Origin: a virus
DNA length: 64,000 nucleotides
Virus record (IMG/VR): IMGVR_UViG_3300050120_000230
Coordinates: 62,001 to 126,000 of that record
Reading direction: 5' to 3' (one strand)
The position numbers were made by a program, and so were the translations under genes. Positions 56,601 to 64,000 of the stretch are shown here, in pieces; the first letter of the stretch is position 1; each line of letters starts with the position of its first letter. The notes below the pieces were generated by a model. It did not search any database, was not told where the DNA came from, and was given only the letters and a program-made list of their open reading frames with translations.

Positions 56601-59543
56601 ATGGCTACACTCGTTTCACCGGGCGTCGATGTCGAAATCATTGACGAATCGTTCTATGGCGGCGCTGGTCCGGGCACCGTTCCGCTCGTCGTTTTCGCGA
56701 CCGCAGCGAACAAGGCATCTCCTTCGGGAACCGGAATTGCCCCCTATACCGCTCCTTCCCAAGCAGGAAAGCTCTTCCTTGCGACTTCGCAACGTGAGTT
56801 GATCCAGAACTTCGGCACCCCGAACTTCAAGACTGTTCAGGGCACCCCGGTTCATGGCTACGAACTGAACGAATACGGGCTGCACGCAGCCTATCAGTTC
56901 CTCGGTATCTCGAACCGCTGCTACGTTCTGCGCGCAGACATTGACATGTCTCAGCTTGAGGCATCTTCCACGGCTCCGGTCGCCCCGCCGCTTCCCGGCA
57001 CCTACTGGCTCGACCTGACCCAAACCCAATTCGGTATCTTCCAGTCGAACGGTAACCCGTCGTCTGGTCTGGCTTGGGAAACGCAACCGACGCTCGCCGC
57101 GACCGCTGGCAACATCACCACGACGATGGATGACGTGGACGTTCCGTCCGCTTCTTTCGGCGCGGATGGCCAATTCGCTGTCGTCGTCACCATGTCGAAC
57201 AATCTGATCTATGAAAAGCTGAACGGTGCATGGCTGCAAGTCGGTTCGACTGCTTGGGCCGCCGCGCGCCCGACAACGGTCACCGGCCGCTCGAACCCGA
57301 GCCTGATCGCCACGACCGACACCTTCGAGATCAATGGTCACACGGTTGCATTCGATCAGATTTGGGACGGCACCGCCTACACCATTCAAGGCACTGGCGC
57401 CCTTTCGGAAATCGTCACGAACATCAACGCTGCTGCTATCGCGAACATCGTCGCCACCGTCTCCGGCGCTGGCGCTCTGGTTATTCGCGAATCGGCTGGT
57501 GGGAACATCGTTCTCAGCGCCCTGAACGGCACCCCGCTGACCACGCTCGGTTTGGCTCCCGGCCTGACGGCTGGCGTCACCGTTGACCAAACCAACACTC
57601 CGCAATACCCGGCCAACCGTGCCGCAGGTTCGGTGTGGGTCAAGGGTAATCCGCCGAACCATGGTGCAAGCTGGAAAGTCAAGCTTTGGAACGCAACGGC
57701 TGGTGCATTCGTCACCGTCCCGGCTCCGTTCTACCCGTTCAACTCTATCCTGAGCGACGGCAACTCCTCGAAGGACCAAGCTGCTTCGGCCGCATTTGGC
57801 ACTATCGCAACCGGAACGATCTACGTCGGCTTCGACGCTTCCAACGGCACGCAACAACTGCGTCGTTGGAACGGCACTGGCTGGGAAAACCTGATCTATG
57901 AAGCAGGCACGATCCCGCCGACCAGCCCTCCGGCAGACGGCACTTTCTGGTATAACACCAACTTCCGCGCCGACATCATGTATGGCGATGGCAATCAGTG
58001 GCTCGGCTACGCTCGTAAGTTCACGGCAACCGATCCCGCTGGCGTTCTGATCTCGGGCTCCGCTCCGACGACCCAGTCTGACGGCACTGCTCTGGTTGAC
58101 AACGATCTGTGGATTGATTCCAGCGATCTCGAAAACTACCCGATGCTGTATCGCTACGATACGACGTTGGCCCGTTGGAACCTGATCGACAACACCGACC
58201 AAACCTCTCCGTTTGGTATCGTGTTCGCCGACGCTCGCTCGAACTCTGGCACGAACTACACCAACAACCCGCACCCCGGCACGTACAACTACGGTTCGGA
58301 ACTCTCGGTTGATATGGTGCTGTCGAACTTCCTCGAACCCGACGCGCCCGATGCACGCACCTACCCGGATGGTATGCTGCTGTTCAACACGCGTTATTCG
58401 ACGAACAATGTCAAGGAATGGAAGCCCCTCTACTTCGCGCAGGGCGGCTTTGATCCGAACACGAACTTCACCCAATCCACCTATCACAACAGCGGCAGCA
58501 ACGCGATCTTCCCGGTGCTCGGCACCACGGGTATCTGGGTCACGGCAAGCGGCAATGACGTTGACGGCACACCCTTCATGGGTCGCAAGGCCGTTCGCGT
58601 CCTGATCGTTCGCTCGCTCGAAGAGATGATTACTCTGAACGACGATATTCGTTCGGAACTTGTCTACTTCAACCTGCTCGCGGCTCCGGGTTACCCGGAA
58701 CTGATGAACGAGATGGTGACGTTGAACACCGATCAGAAGGAAGTTGCCTTCATCGTTGGTGACACTCCGATCCGTCTGACTCCCGGTGGCACCGATGTCA
58801 CTTCGTGGGCGAACAACGGTAAGAACGTTGCTTCCACTGGTGAAGACGGTCTCACCGTCGCCAACGAATACGTCGGCGTCTACTACCCGTGGGGTCTGAG
58901 CACCGATCTGAGCGGCAATGAAGTGATGATCCCGCCCAGCGCCATCGCGCTGAGCACTCTGGCCTACAACGACCAAGTTGCTTACCCGTGGTACGCCCCG
59001 GCTGGCTTCCGTCGTGGTCTCGTGACCAACGCTTCGTCGGTCGGTTACCTGACTTCGGAAGGCGAGTTCAAGCCCGTCATCCTGAACCCCGGTCAGCGCG
59101 ACGTTCTTTACACCAACAAGATCAACCCCATCGCCTACATTCCGGGCCGTGGTCTGGTGGTCTACGGTCAGAAGACGCTCAACGCGGATCAAACCGCACT
59201 CGACCGCGTCAACGTCGCCCGTCTTGCCAACTACTTGAAGTATAACCTTGACAACATCGTCAAGCCGTTCCTCTTCGAGCAGAACGATTCGCAAACTCGT
59301 GCTTCGGCTCAAGCAACCGTTTCAGGTTTCCTGAATGGTCTGGTTGGTCTGCAAGCCCTGTCTGACTACGCAGTGATCTGCGACGACTCGAACAACACTT
59401 CGAGCCGCATCGACGCGAACGAACTCTGGATCGACATCGCCATCAAGCCGCTGCACGCCATCGAGTTCATCTATATCCCGGTGCGTATTCTCAACACCGG
59501 CTCCGACCTTGCAACGGCCGTCTCACAGACAGTCTCCCTGTAA
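56601..59543 (+). CDS. 18: Contractile tail sheath protein (T4 gp18-like)
   Basis: 980 aa. N-terminus MATLVSPGVDVEIIDESFYG and the following VFATAANKASPSG, LIQNFGTPNF, YQFLGISNRCYVLRAD match the gp18 opening. The C-terminal part (RVNVARLANYLKYNLDN, EFIYIPVRILN) is the conserved sheath core that interlocks with neighbours. At 980 aa it exceeds T4 gp18 (659 aa) by about 320; the extra mass lies in the central part (about 120-600), Ser/Thr/Gly-rich and probably surface exposed. Terminator follows. Confidence 0.95.
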   Translation: MATLVSPGVDVEIIDESFYGGAGPGTVPLVVFATAANKASPSGTGIAPYTAPSQAGKLFLATSQRELIQNFGTPNFKTVQGTPVHGYELNEYGLHAAYQFLGISNRCYVLRADIDMSQLEASSTAPVAPPLPGTYWLDLTQTQFGIFQSNGNPSSGLAWETQPTLAATAGNITTTMDDVDVPSASFGADGQFAVVVTMSNNLIYEKLNGAWLQVGSTAWAAARPTTVTGRSNPSLIATTDTFEINGHTVAFDQIWDGTAYTIQGTGALSEIVTNINAAAIANIVATVSGAGALVIRESAGGNIVLSALNGTPLTTLGLAPGLTAGVTVDQTNTPQYPANRAAGSVWVKGNPPNHGASWKVKLWNATAGAFVTVPAPFYPFNSILSDGNSSKDQAASAAFGTIATGTIYVGFDASNGTQQLRRWNGTGWENLIYEAGTIPPTSPPADGTFWYNTNFRADIMYGDGNQWLGYARKFTATDPAGVLISGSAPTTQSDGTALVDNDLWIDSSDLENYPMLYRYDTTLARWNLIDNTDQTSPFGIVFADARSNSGTNYTNNPHPGTYNYGSELSVDMVLSNFLEPDAPDARTYPDGMLLFNTRYSTNNVKEWKPLYFAQGGFDPNTNFTQSTYHNSGSNAIFPVLGTTGIWVTASGNDVDGTPFMGRKAVRVLIVRSLEEMITLNDDIRSELVYFNLLAAPGYPELMNEMVTLNTDQKEVAFIVGDTPIRLTPGGTDVTSWANNGKNVASTGEDGLTVANEYVGVYYPWGLSTDLSGNEVMIPPSAIALSTLAYNDQVAYPWYAPAGFRRGLVTNASSVGYLTSEGEFKPVILNPGQRDVLYTNKINPIAYIPGRGLVVYGQKTLNADQTALDRVNVARLANYLKYNLDNIVKPFLFEQNDSQTRASAQATVSGFLNGLVGLQALSDYAVICDDSNNTSSRIDANELWIDIAIKPLHAIEFIYIPVRILNTGSDLATAVSQTVSL

Positions 59544-59570
59544 GGACTCCTCACCTACCTCCGAAGAACT

Positions 59571-59600
59571 GGGCGGCCTCGCAAGGGCCGCCCTTTTCTT
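59571..59600 (+). terminator. Intrinsic terminator after the sheath gene
   Basis: GGGCGGCC...GGCCGCCC followed by TTTTCTTT; it may also end the convergent small-gene transcript. Confidence 0.8.
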
Positions 59601-59794
59601 TAGGGATTGAAATCCCACAGCTTCATCGCCCAGTTGGTGCCGTCCGTGGCGACGTGCCAAACTTGGATGAATCCAGCCTCGGGCTTGGCGAAATGTTCGC
59701 GAAACGCGGTGGCGGCTTCGGCTCGGGTGGCAACGTCACGTTCACCGGCTGACGTTGTGATGCGATAAGCGTCTTCGCTCTTTTGCTCAGCCAT
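59600..59794 (-). CDS. Small protein, unknown
   Basis: 64 aa (MAEQKSEDAYRITTSAGERD; FIQVWHVATDGTNWAMKLWDF). Overlaps the upstream gene by eight bases. No family recognised. Confidence 0.65.
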   Translation of the reverse strand: MAEQKSEDAYRITTSAGERDVATRAEAATAFREHFAKPEAGFIQVWHVATDGTNWAMKLWDFNP

Positions 59795-60053
59795 TCGAAA
59801 CTCCTATGATTGATACGTCTCTAGAGTAATGTTCCAAGGGCAGGAACGATACCACGGTTTGACTACGTTTGTCCCACCGATATCCAACAAGTTGACCTTG
59901 GATTTCGATTATTCCCTCACGATGCTTGGTGGAGTGGTAGAAAACACGTTTGTTTTGTATACGGGCTAGCACATCCGAGACATCATCATCGGACAACATC
60001 AGTCCGTATCGTTCCATCAAACGAACATGGGCGTGTTGTGTAATGCGGCTCAT
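59787..60053 (-). CDS. Small protein of unknown function
   Basis: 88 aa from ATG 60053 (ATGA overlap with 60050-60547). MSRITQHAHVRLMERYGLML followed by strands ending in QTVVSFLP resembles a small phage family of unknown role with an H..ER.G helix. Confidence 0.72.
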   Translation of the reverse strand: MSRITQHAHVRLMERYGLMLSDDDVSDVLARIQNKRVFYHSTKHREGIIEIQGQLVGYRWDKRSQTVVSFLPLEHYSRDVSIIGVSNG

Positions 60054-60547
60054 TTTCCGTTGGCCCGCCGAGTCTCCCACGCAGCGCGGCGGCGCTTCCA
60101 ATCCGCATATTCAGTCTCGAATACATATCCGAGTTCTGGTGCATATACTATCTTGCGCGTAGGGTGCATTAGCGCGTGATAGGCGCCGCCGCCGCCGAAT
60201 GGTCGGCCGAAAATGTTGCTCTGTTCGTTGATGCCGCGTTCGCCGCCGAAGGTCATCCAGTGGACTAGGATACGATCCTCTTTCACCCACTTGACCCAAG
60301 CACGCGTGGTTCTCCCACCGGGATGACTTTTGTCCTGCCACGGAAACCGCACCACTACCTCGTCACCGACCTCCAATGAGTTCACCCACGCAGCCAATCC
60401 GTTTTTTCGGAGGCGCTTGATTTTACTCAGACGTTGGCGGGCTTTGCGTTCTCGTTTTCGAATGGCCTCGGGGCTATGCTCAAGTTCCCACATGAGTTCA
60501 AGGTCGCCCTTTTCACCGGGACGCAACTGCTCTGACATACCTAACAT
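60050..60547 (-). CDS. Basic protein of unknown function
   Basis: 165 aa from ATG 60547, which has GGAGGA six bases upstream. It has a Lys/Arg-rich helical stretch near residue 30-50 (RKRERKARQRLSKIKRL), a strand part (EVGDEVVVRFPW...RAWVKWVKEDRILVHW) and a Gly-rich loop. May bind nucleic acid; no family recognised. Confidence 0.72.
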   Translation of the reverse strand: MLGMSEQLRPGEKGDLELMWELEHSPEAIRKRERKARQRLSKIKRLRKNGLAAWVNSLEVGDEVVVRFPWQDKSHPGGRTTRAWVKWVKEDRILVHWMTFGGERGINEQSNIFGRPFGGGGAYHALMHPTRKIVYAPELGYVFETEYADWKRRRAAWETRRANGK

Positions 60548-60573
60548 GCGGGTCCTCCGGCTGTCTTGAGAAC

Positions 60574-60601
60574 AAAATACCCCGCTATTAGATTTCGTCA
60601 A
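60574..60601 (-). promoter_or_regulatory. Sigma70-type promoter for 60547
   Basis: TTGACG at 60601-60596, 16-nt spacer, TATTTT at 60579-60574 on the - strand. Confidence 0.65.
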
Positions 60602-60607
60602 CGAAAA

Positions 60608-60613
60608 TAAATA
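60608..60613 (+). promoter_or_regulatory. Late promoter near 60622
   Basis: AAATAAATACATG; overlaps the - strand early promoter region. Eight nt from ATG 60622. Confidence 0.5.
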
Positions 60614-60621
60614 CATGTGCT

Positions 60622-60882
60622 ATGCACCGGAGAGGTTCTCGACCTATCAAAGTCTTCGTCAAGTCGAAGATCGGTTTAGAGTGCTTTCTCGTGGAGAACG
60701 ACGATATTTTCGACGCGGCTCTACCTTTCATACGCCGCCTCCATGGCTTGGGCTACAGTAAAGCGATCACCTCGAAGACTCAGAATACAATGGCAAGTCT
60801 ATTGGTTCACAAAGAGACGGCCGAGCCAGCAATGGTCACAAGTTGCCGATTACATACAAAGAACTACCAAAGTAAAAGCTAA
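60622..60882 (+). CDS. Small basic protein, uncertain
   Basis: 86 aa (MHRRGSRPIKVFVKSKIGLE). No family. The late promoter just upstream supports expression, but a second frame from ATG 60615 also stays open for 48 codons, so the true product is not certain. Confidence 0.45.
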   Translation: MHRRGSRPIKVFVKSKIGLECFLVENDDIFDAALPFIRRLHGLGYSKAITSKTQNTMASLLVHKETAEPAMVTSCRLHTKNYQSKS

Positions 60883-60885
60883 ATA
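60880..60885 (+). promoter_or_regulatory. Late promoter for the 60.9-61.1 kb RNA
   Basis: GCTAAATATAAC; transcription should begin near 60891, where no gene starts. Confidence 0.55.
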
Positions 60886-60890
60886 TAACT

Positions 60891-61103
60891 GAACGATGGA
60901 TGTCGTTCCTGCAAGGATTTCGGTCCTGAACCTATAATCTCATGTGTTGGCGACTAGGAGACGTGCGCTTAGCGTGTAAAGGTAAGGGTCGGGTAAGCTC
61001 CGACTGGCATATGGGAATGCGGGAGTTCACCCGCTAAAGCAGTTATGTTTCAACTTCGGTTGGACGTTAGGCGGTCGGGGGTCAAACCTCGGCCGTCTTT
61101 TTT
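60891..61103 (+). ncRNA. Candidate late structured RNA of about 210 nt
   Basis: Framed by a late promoter and an intrinsic terminator with no convincing frame between. Local stems: GAACG..CGTTC (60891-60908), AGG..CCT (60919), GTCGG-gtaagct-CCGAC (about 60988), GCGGG-agttca-CCCGC (about 61020), CAAC-ttcg-GTTG (about 61051). No canonical tRNA fold was found. It could be a stand-alone small RNA or a structured leader, but the terminator argues for the former. Confidence 0.55.
61072..61103 (+). terminator. Intrinsic terminator of the late RNA
   Basis: GGTCGGGG-gtcaaa-CCTCGGCC followed by GTCTTTTTT. Confidence 0.85.
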
Positions 61104-61140
61104 CATTTGCAAATAAAACACCGAGTTTAATGAACTATCC

Positions 61141-61150
61141 TAAATAAATA
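61141..61150 (+). promoter_or_regulatory. Double late promoter for the tail tube gene
   Basis: TAAATAAATAC, two overlapping TAAATA boxes, 51 nt before the proposed start. Confidence 0.65.
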
Positions 61151-61201
61151 CACAAGCCGGATGAATAATCGGCAATCAATTTAGATACATGAGGTGATGT
61201 C

Positions 61202-61786
61202 ATCGCTACGCTACAGAATTTTGGAGTCCCTCTCGGCGGCGGTGCTGGTCGCGGTGGTTTGCTCATGCCGAAGACCCGACAGAAGTTCCGCGTGCGTGTC
61301 ACGCAGTTCGGCCCGGTCAACGGTGGACTTGAACTCACCCAACAGGTGGTAACAGTCGGTCGTCCGCAAATGCAGCAGCAAGCGCAGGAAGTCCACTCCT
61401 ACAACTCTATCGGTTACTACGCCGGTAAGGCCGTTTGGCAAGAAATCTCGATGACGGTTCGTGACGATGTTTCGAACGCCGTCAGCCGTCTTGTCGGTCA
61501 CCAGATGCAGAAGCAGATGAACTTCTTCCAACAGACTTCTGCTGAAGCAGGCGCCAACTACAAGTTCGGCATGTTCATCGAAACCCTCGACGGCGGCAAT
61601 GACGCTGTTCTGGAACAATGGATTCTGGAAGGCTGCTTCCTCGCATCCGTCAACTACGAATCGTTCGACTATTCGTCCAGCGACGCAATGACCATCGAAA
61701 TGAGCATCCGCTACGACAACGCGACCCAGCAGGGTGGCCTCATGCCCGTTAGCCCGGAACTCGGCGTCGGCCCGATGCTCGCATAA
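61202..61786 (+). CDS. 19: Tail tube protein (T4 gp19-like), probably with a non-ATG start
   Basis: 194 aa if started at ATC 61202. The frame closes just upstream (stop at 61190-61192). From 61205 it reads ATLQNFGVPLGGGAGRGG before the first ATG (61265), a sensible N-terminus that starts like the sheath (MATL). GAGGTG sits six bases before the ATC. The body (FRVRVTQFGPVNGG, then SIGYYAGKAVWQEISMTVRDD, and SYESFDYSSSDAMTIEMSIRYD-like ending) fits the gp19 tube fold. If ATG 61265 is used instead, the product is 173 aa. Confidence 0.88.
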   Translation: MATLQNFGVPLGGGAGRGGLLMPKTRQKFRVRVTQFGPVNGGLELTQQVVTVGRPQMQQQAQEVHSYNSIGYYAGKAVWQEISMTVRDDVSNAVSRLVGHQMQKQMNFFQQTSAEAGANYKFGMFIETLDGGNDAVLEQWILEGCFLASVNYESFDYSSSDAMTIEMSIRYDNATQQGGLMPVSPELGVGPMLA

Positions 61787-61801
61787 GATCGGAATAGTCC
61801 A

Positions 61802-63208
61802 ATGGTGGATTATTTCGTTCGCAGCCCTCGGCAAGCTACTACCATCTATGGTTTGGATGGTAATAGCGCGCCGAGAAGCAGAAGTCAGTTCTACGTTCGG
61901 TTCCGCAGGACTAGCAATGGCCAAGCGAGTAGCGGATGGCAAGACAATCTGGGGTTCATGGTCAAGTCGTTGGATCGACCGTCCGTGCAACCCCAGCTTG
62001 ACGAAGTCAACCAATATAACAAGAAACGCTGGATCACTACCGGCTTCAAGCTGCAACCCATGCGGATCGTTCTCTACGATACCGCAGACAGCTTGGTCAT
62101 GCGGATGTGGGATGAGTATTCTCGTTGGTATTTCGGCGACTTCAACCAAGACGATGAAACTCAATTTCGATATGACGTGACGACCGCTGATTTCCTCGGT
62201 GATGACATCGGCTTTGGTTTCGTGCCTCGTCCATCGGCGGCGTCAACTGATGGTAAGGACTCTTCACTCGATCTGAACTCACAATTCTTCTTCGATGCTA
62301 TCGAAGTCTATCAAGTCTTCGGTGGTGAGTTCACGCAGTTCGATCTCATCAATCCCAAAATCGGCACGTTTGACCCGGACGAACTCGATTACTCGGCTTC
62401 CGAGCCCGCGACGATTTCGATGACGCTCAATTTTGAAGCGATCATCTATCGCAACGGTGGTGCACCGACACCGATCAGCAGTAATTCCGACATCGCTGCC
62501 GTGTTCGATGAAGACTTCGACGGTGACACCTTCGATGTGACCGGCGCGGCCGTGCGACACAATCTCTCGACGATGTCACCTTCGTTGATCCCGTTCGGCG
62601 TCGATGACTTTCGCCGCGATCCGATCTCGGAAGCTACCGGGCTTTTGGACAATTCGGGTAACACCATCGGCGGCGGCGCCCTTGGGCAATTCGGTAATCT
62701 GGATTTTGGATCACTGCGCGCAGCCGTGCGAGCAGGGAAGGGCATCGCGGGAGATGTCTCCTACTTGGCCAGTGGCAACATCGGCCTATCCACTCTCTTG
62801 AACTTGCCGGTTGGAGGATCGTCCTCAACGATTAACGATCTACAATCGCGCCTTGGCCTGCCGCAACAGTCCCCGCGCGCGATCCTCGGTTCCACACTTG
62901 ACGCTGCCACGGGCGCTCTTAAGGGGCGCGGCGGCGGTAGTGAGTTCGGAGACGACTACATCGACGATAATCTCGTTGGCGGTGTCGCGGCTAGTGCCTC
63001 CATCGACGACAGCAGTATCGGTGACCAATTGACACCAACTGGTCAGAGCGGATTGCTTCTGAACTCGCAGTCTTACGGCGTCATCAATGCACAACGTCCG
63101 AGTTACAGCCAAATTGGCTACAACGACAGCTATTCGACTTCATACAGCAGCAACAGTAGTGATGACAGTCTGTCAATTTCTACTGATTCGGACCCCATCG
63201 ATATCTAA
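61802..63208 (+). CDS. Tail-tube-like/baseplate protein (gp54- or gp48-type role)
   Basis: 468 aa. The first 230 residues (QFYVRFRRTS, GFMVKSLDRPSVQPQLDEV, MRIVLYDTADSLVMRMWDEY, ATISMTLNFEAIIYRNGG) repeat the logic of the tube protein fold. The C-terminal half is Gly/Ser/Asp-rich and probably flexible. Placed directly after gp19, it may be the tube initiator or a baseplate tube protein; the exact T4 match is uncertain. Confidence 0.68.
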   Translation: MVDYFVRSPRQATTIYGLDGNSAPRSRSQFYVRFRRTSNGQASSGWQDNLGFMVKSLDRPSVQPQLDEVNQYNKKRWITTGFKLQPMRIVLYDTADSLVMRMWDEYSRWYFGDFNQDDETQFRYDVTTADFLGDDIGFGFVPRPSAASTDGKDSSLDLNSQFFFDAIEVYQVFGGEFTQFDLINPKIGTFDPDELDYSASEPATISMTLNFEAIIYRNGGAPTPISSNSDIAAVFDEDFDGDTFDVTGAAVRHNLSTMSPSLIPFGVDDFRRDPISEATGLLDNSGNTIGGGALGQFGNLDFGSLRAAVRAGKGIAGDVSYLASGNIGLSTLLNLPVGGSSSTINDLQSRLGLPQQSPRAILGSTLDAATGALKGRGGGSEFGDDYIDDNLVGGVAASASIDDSSIGDQLTPTGQSGLLLNSQSYGVINAQRPSYSQIGYNDSYSTSYSSNSSDDSLSISTDSDPIDI

Positions 63209-63654
63209 TGGCAAAGTCTAAGTTCAGTCAGGGACAATATGCTCCCAATCATCCCGAAAAGATCATTGGCAAGACGCCAATTGTCTATAGGTCTAGTTGG
63301 GAAATGAGCTTGATGCGGGTATTCGATGAGAACCCCGCAGTCCTGCAATGGAGTTCCGAAAGCATTTCTATTCCGTATCAAAATCCGTTGACTGGTAAAT
63401 GGTCTTTGTATCTTCCCGACTTCTTCGTGATATATATGGATAAGAACAACGGAAAGCACGCAGAGATCATTGAGATCAAACCGTGGAAGGAAGACCCGAG
63501 AAACCCGGCCAAAGCCAGTGCTCGCACTAGACTGACACAGGCTATCAATCAAGCAAAGTGGACCGCTGCTATGGTCTACTGTCAGAAACGGAAATGGCAT
63601 TTCCGCATCATGACTGAGCGTGATCTGTTCGGCCTACCCGGTAAGAAGAAATAA
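63208..63654 (+). CDS. 4: Head completion nuclease (T4 gp4/gp50-like)
   Basis: 148 aa (T4 gp4: 150). YRSSWEMSLMRVFDENPAVLQWSSE and IPYQNPLTGKW, then LPDFFV and EIIEIKPWKE give the PD-(D/E)xK pattern (D in LPDFF, ExK in EIK) of gp4, which helps finish filled heads and binds DNA ends. The ending LTQAINQAKWTAAMVYC...FRIMTERDL also matches. Start overlaps the upstream stop (TAATG). Confidence 0.87.
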   Translation: MAKSKFSQGQYAPNHPEKIIGKTPIVYRSSWEMSLMRVFDENPAVLQWSSESISIPYQNPLTGKWSLYLPDFFVIYMDKNNGKHAEIIEIKPWKEDPRNPAKASARTRLTQAINQAKWTAAMVYCQKRKWHFRIMTERDLFGLPGKKK

Positions 63655-63657
63655 CCC

Positions 63658-64000
63658 ATGACCAAAATGATTGAACACACCTTGAATCTTCCGAGCATGG
63701 AAGACATTCTGAAGAGCACTGAGCCCACGGGCGATGCTGACGCAGAATTGGAACTGGAATTTGACAACGCGATCAACGAAGCCGCACTGAGTTCGGCTGT
63801 CGCACTCGCGGACGCGGCGGACAGGCATTTGGCGATCCAAGATGGAGACGGCCATTCGCAAGCGATGGACGAAATCCACAAAGAGACACTGAAGACGGCC
63901 CGTGACCTCGTCGATCTTGGTTTCAACGTCGATCAACGGTCGGCCGCCACCATCTTCGAAAAAGCCAACATGATGTATAAGACCGCACTCGATGCGAAGA
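63658..64000 (+). CDS. N-terminal part of a small-terminase-like protein (cut by window edge)
   Basis: ATG 63658 opens a frame to the window end (114 codons). The N-terminus (MTKMIEHTLNLPSMEDILKS) is acidic, and the visible end (RSAATIFEKANMMYKTALDA) resembles the central helix of gp16-type small terminase subunits in marine T4-like phages. Assignment is tentative because the C-terminus is missing. Confidence 0.5.
   Translation, partial: MTKMIEHTLNLPSMEDILKSTEPTGDADAELELEFDNAINEAALSSAVALADAADRHLAIQDGDGHSQAMDEIHKETLKTARDLVDLGFNVDQRSAATIFEKANMMYKTALDAK

Noticed and set aside
56616-59312. Long - strand frame antis to the sheath gene
   Set aside because: Shadow frame; the + strand encodes a clear sheath protein.

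Overview
The window is a piece of a large T4-like myovirus genome. T4-type hallmarks are the family-B DNA polymerase (gp43), the sliding clamp (gp45), a DsbA-like protein, the gp30-type ATP-dependent DNA ligase, the contractile tail sheath (gp18), the tail tube (gp19), the gp4 head-completion nuclease, and more than 20 late promoters of the form [C/A]TAAATA. The host is probably an alphaproteobacterium: the phage carries a circularly permuted (two-piece) tmRNA gene, an arrangement typical of that class, and its early promoters are TTGAC-type. Base composition is moderately GC-rich by eye.

Layout. 0.1-5.2 kb (- strand): two paralogous small proteins, clamp, small proteins, DNA polymerase. 5.2-6.0 kb: an opposite-strand homing-endonuclease-like gene next to the polymerase. 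6.0-11.9 kb: DsbA, ThyX, an Acb2-like anti-CBASS sponge, an HNH nuclease and small early proteins. 12.0-17.4 kb: a Pnkp-like protein with a degenerate kinase P-loop, a HAD phosphatase and small proteins. 17.5-22.1 kb: one - strand block of ClpA-like unfoldase, peptide deformylase, DnaJ-like protein and spanin pair. 22.6-23.3 kb: a hairpin-rich stretch with no convincing gene. 25.1-36.8 kb: four large adhesin or fibre-type structural genes. 36.9-45.6 kb: a tRNA-like RNA, ART-like and RyR-domain genes, ligase, SleB-type hydrolase, NYN RNase, DNA methyltransferase, a TPR-glycosyltransferase and a second ART-like effector. 46.8-49.8 kb: an inverted duplicate of two of the structural genes. 49.9-52.0 kb: tmRNA and seryl-tRNA synthetase. 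52-54.4 kb: a tandem, overlapping array of five paralogues ending in an FK-x-RW-type motif. 54.4-64 kb: baseplate-type genes, sheath, a small late RNA, tube, a tube-like protein, gp4 and a possible small terminase (cut by the window edge).

How it works together. Early genes are driven by a strict TTGAC-N13-GTGAGAAACT element (four copies, identical spacing) and by looser sigma70-type sites. Late genes use TAAATA promoters, in keeping with the clamp and DsbA. Late promoters fall into two classes: those about 23-34 nt from an ATG with a Shine-Dalgarno site, and those only 4-8 nt from the ATG, which predict leaderless messages. Several of the latter encode proteins whose N-termini resemble the T4 capsid-targeting signal, including two ADP-ribosyltransferase-like proteins that could be packaged and injected. 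Translation and stress functions (tmRNA, SerRS, PDF, ClpA, DnaJ, RNA-repair-like proteins, NYN RNase) and a CBASS antagonist suggest heavy investment in countering host defence.

The most notable observations are the phage two-piece tmRNA, the FK-x-RW family whose end motif doubles as the start site of the next gene, the ART/RyR operon, and three candidate structured RNAs.
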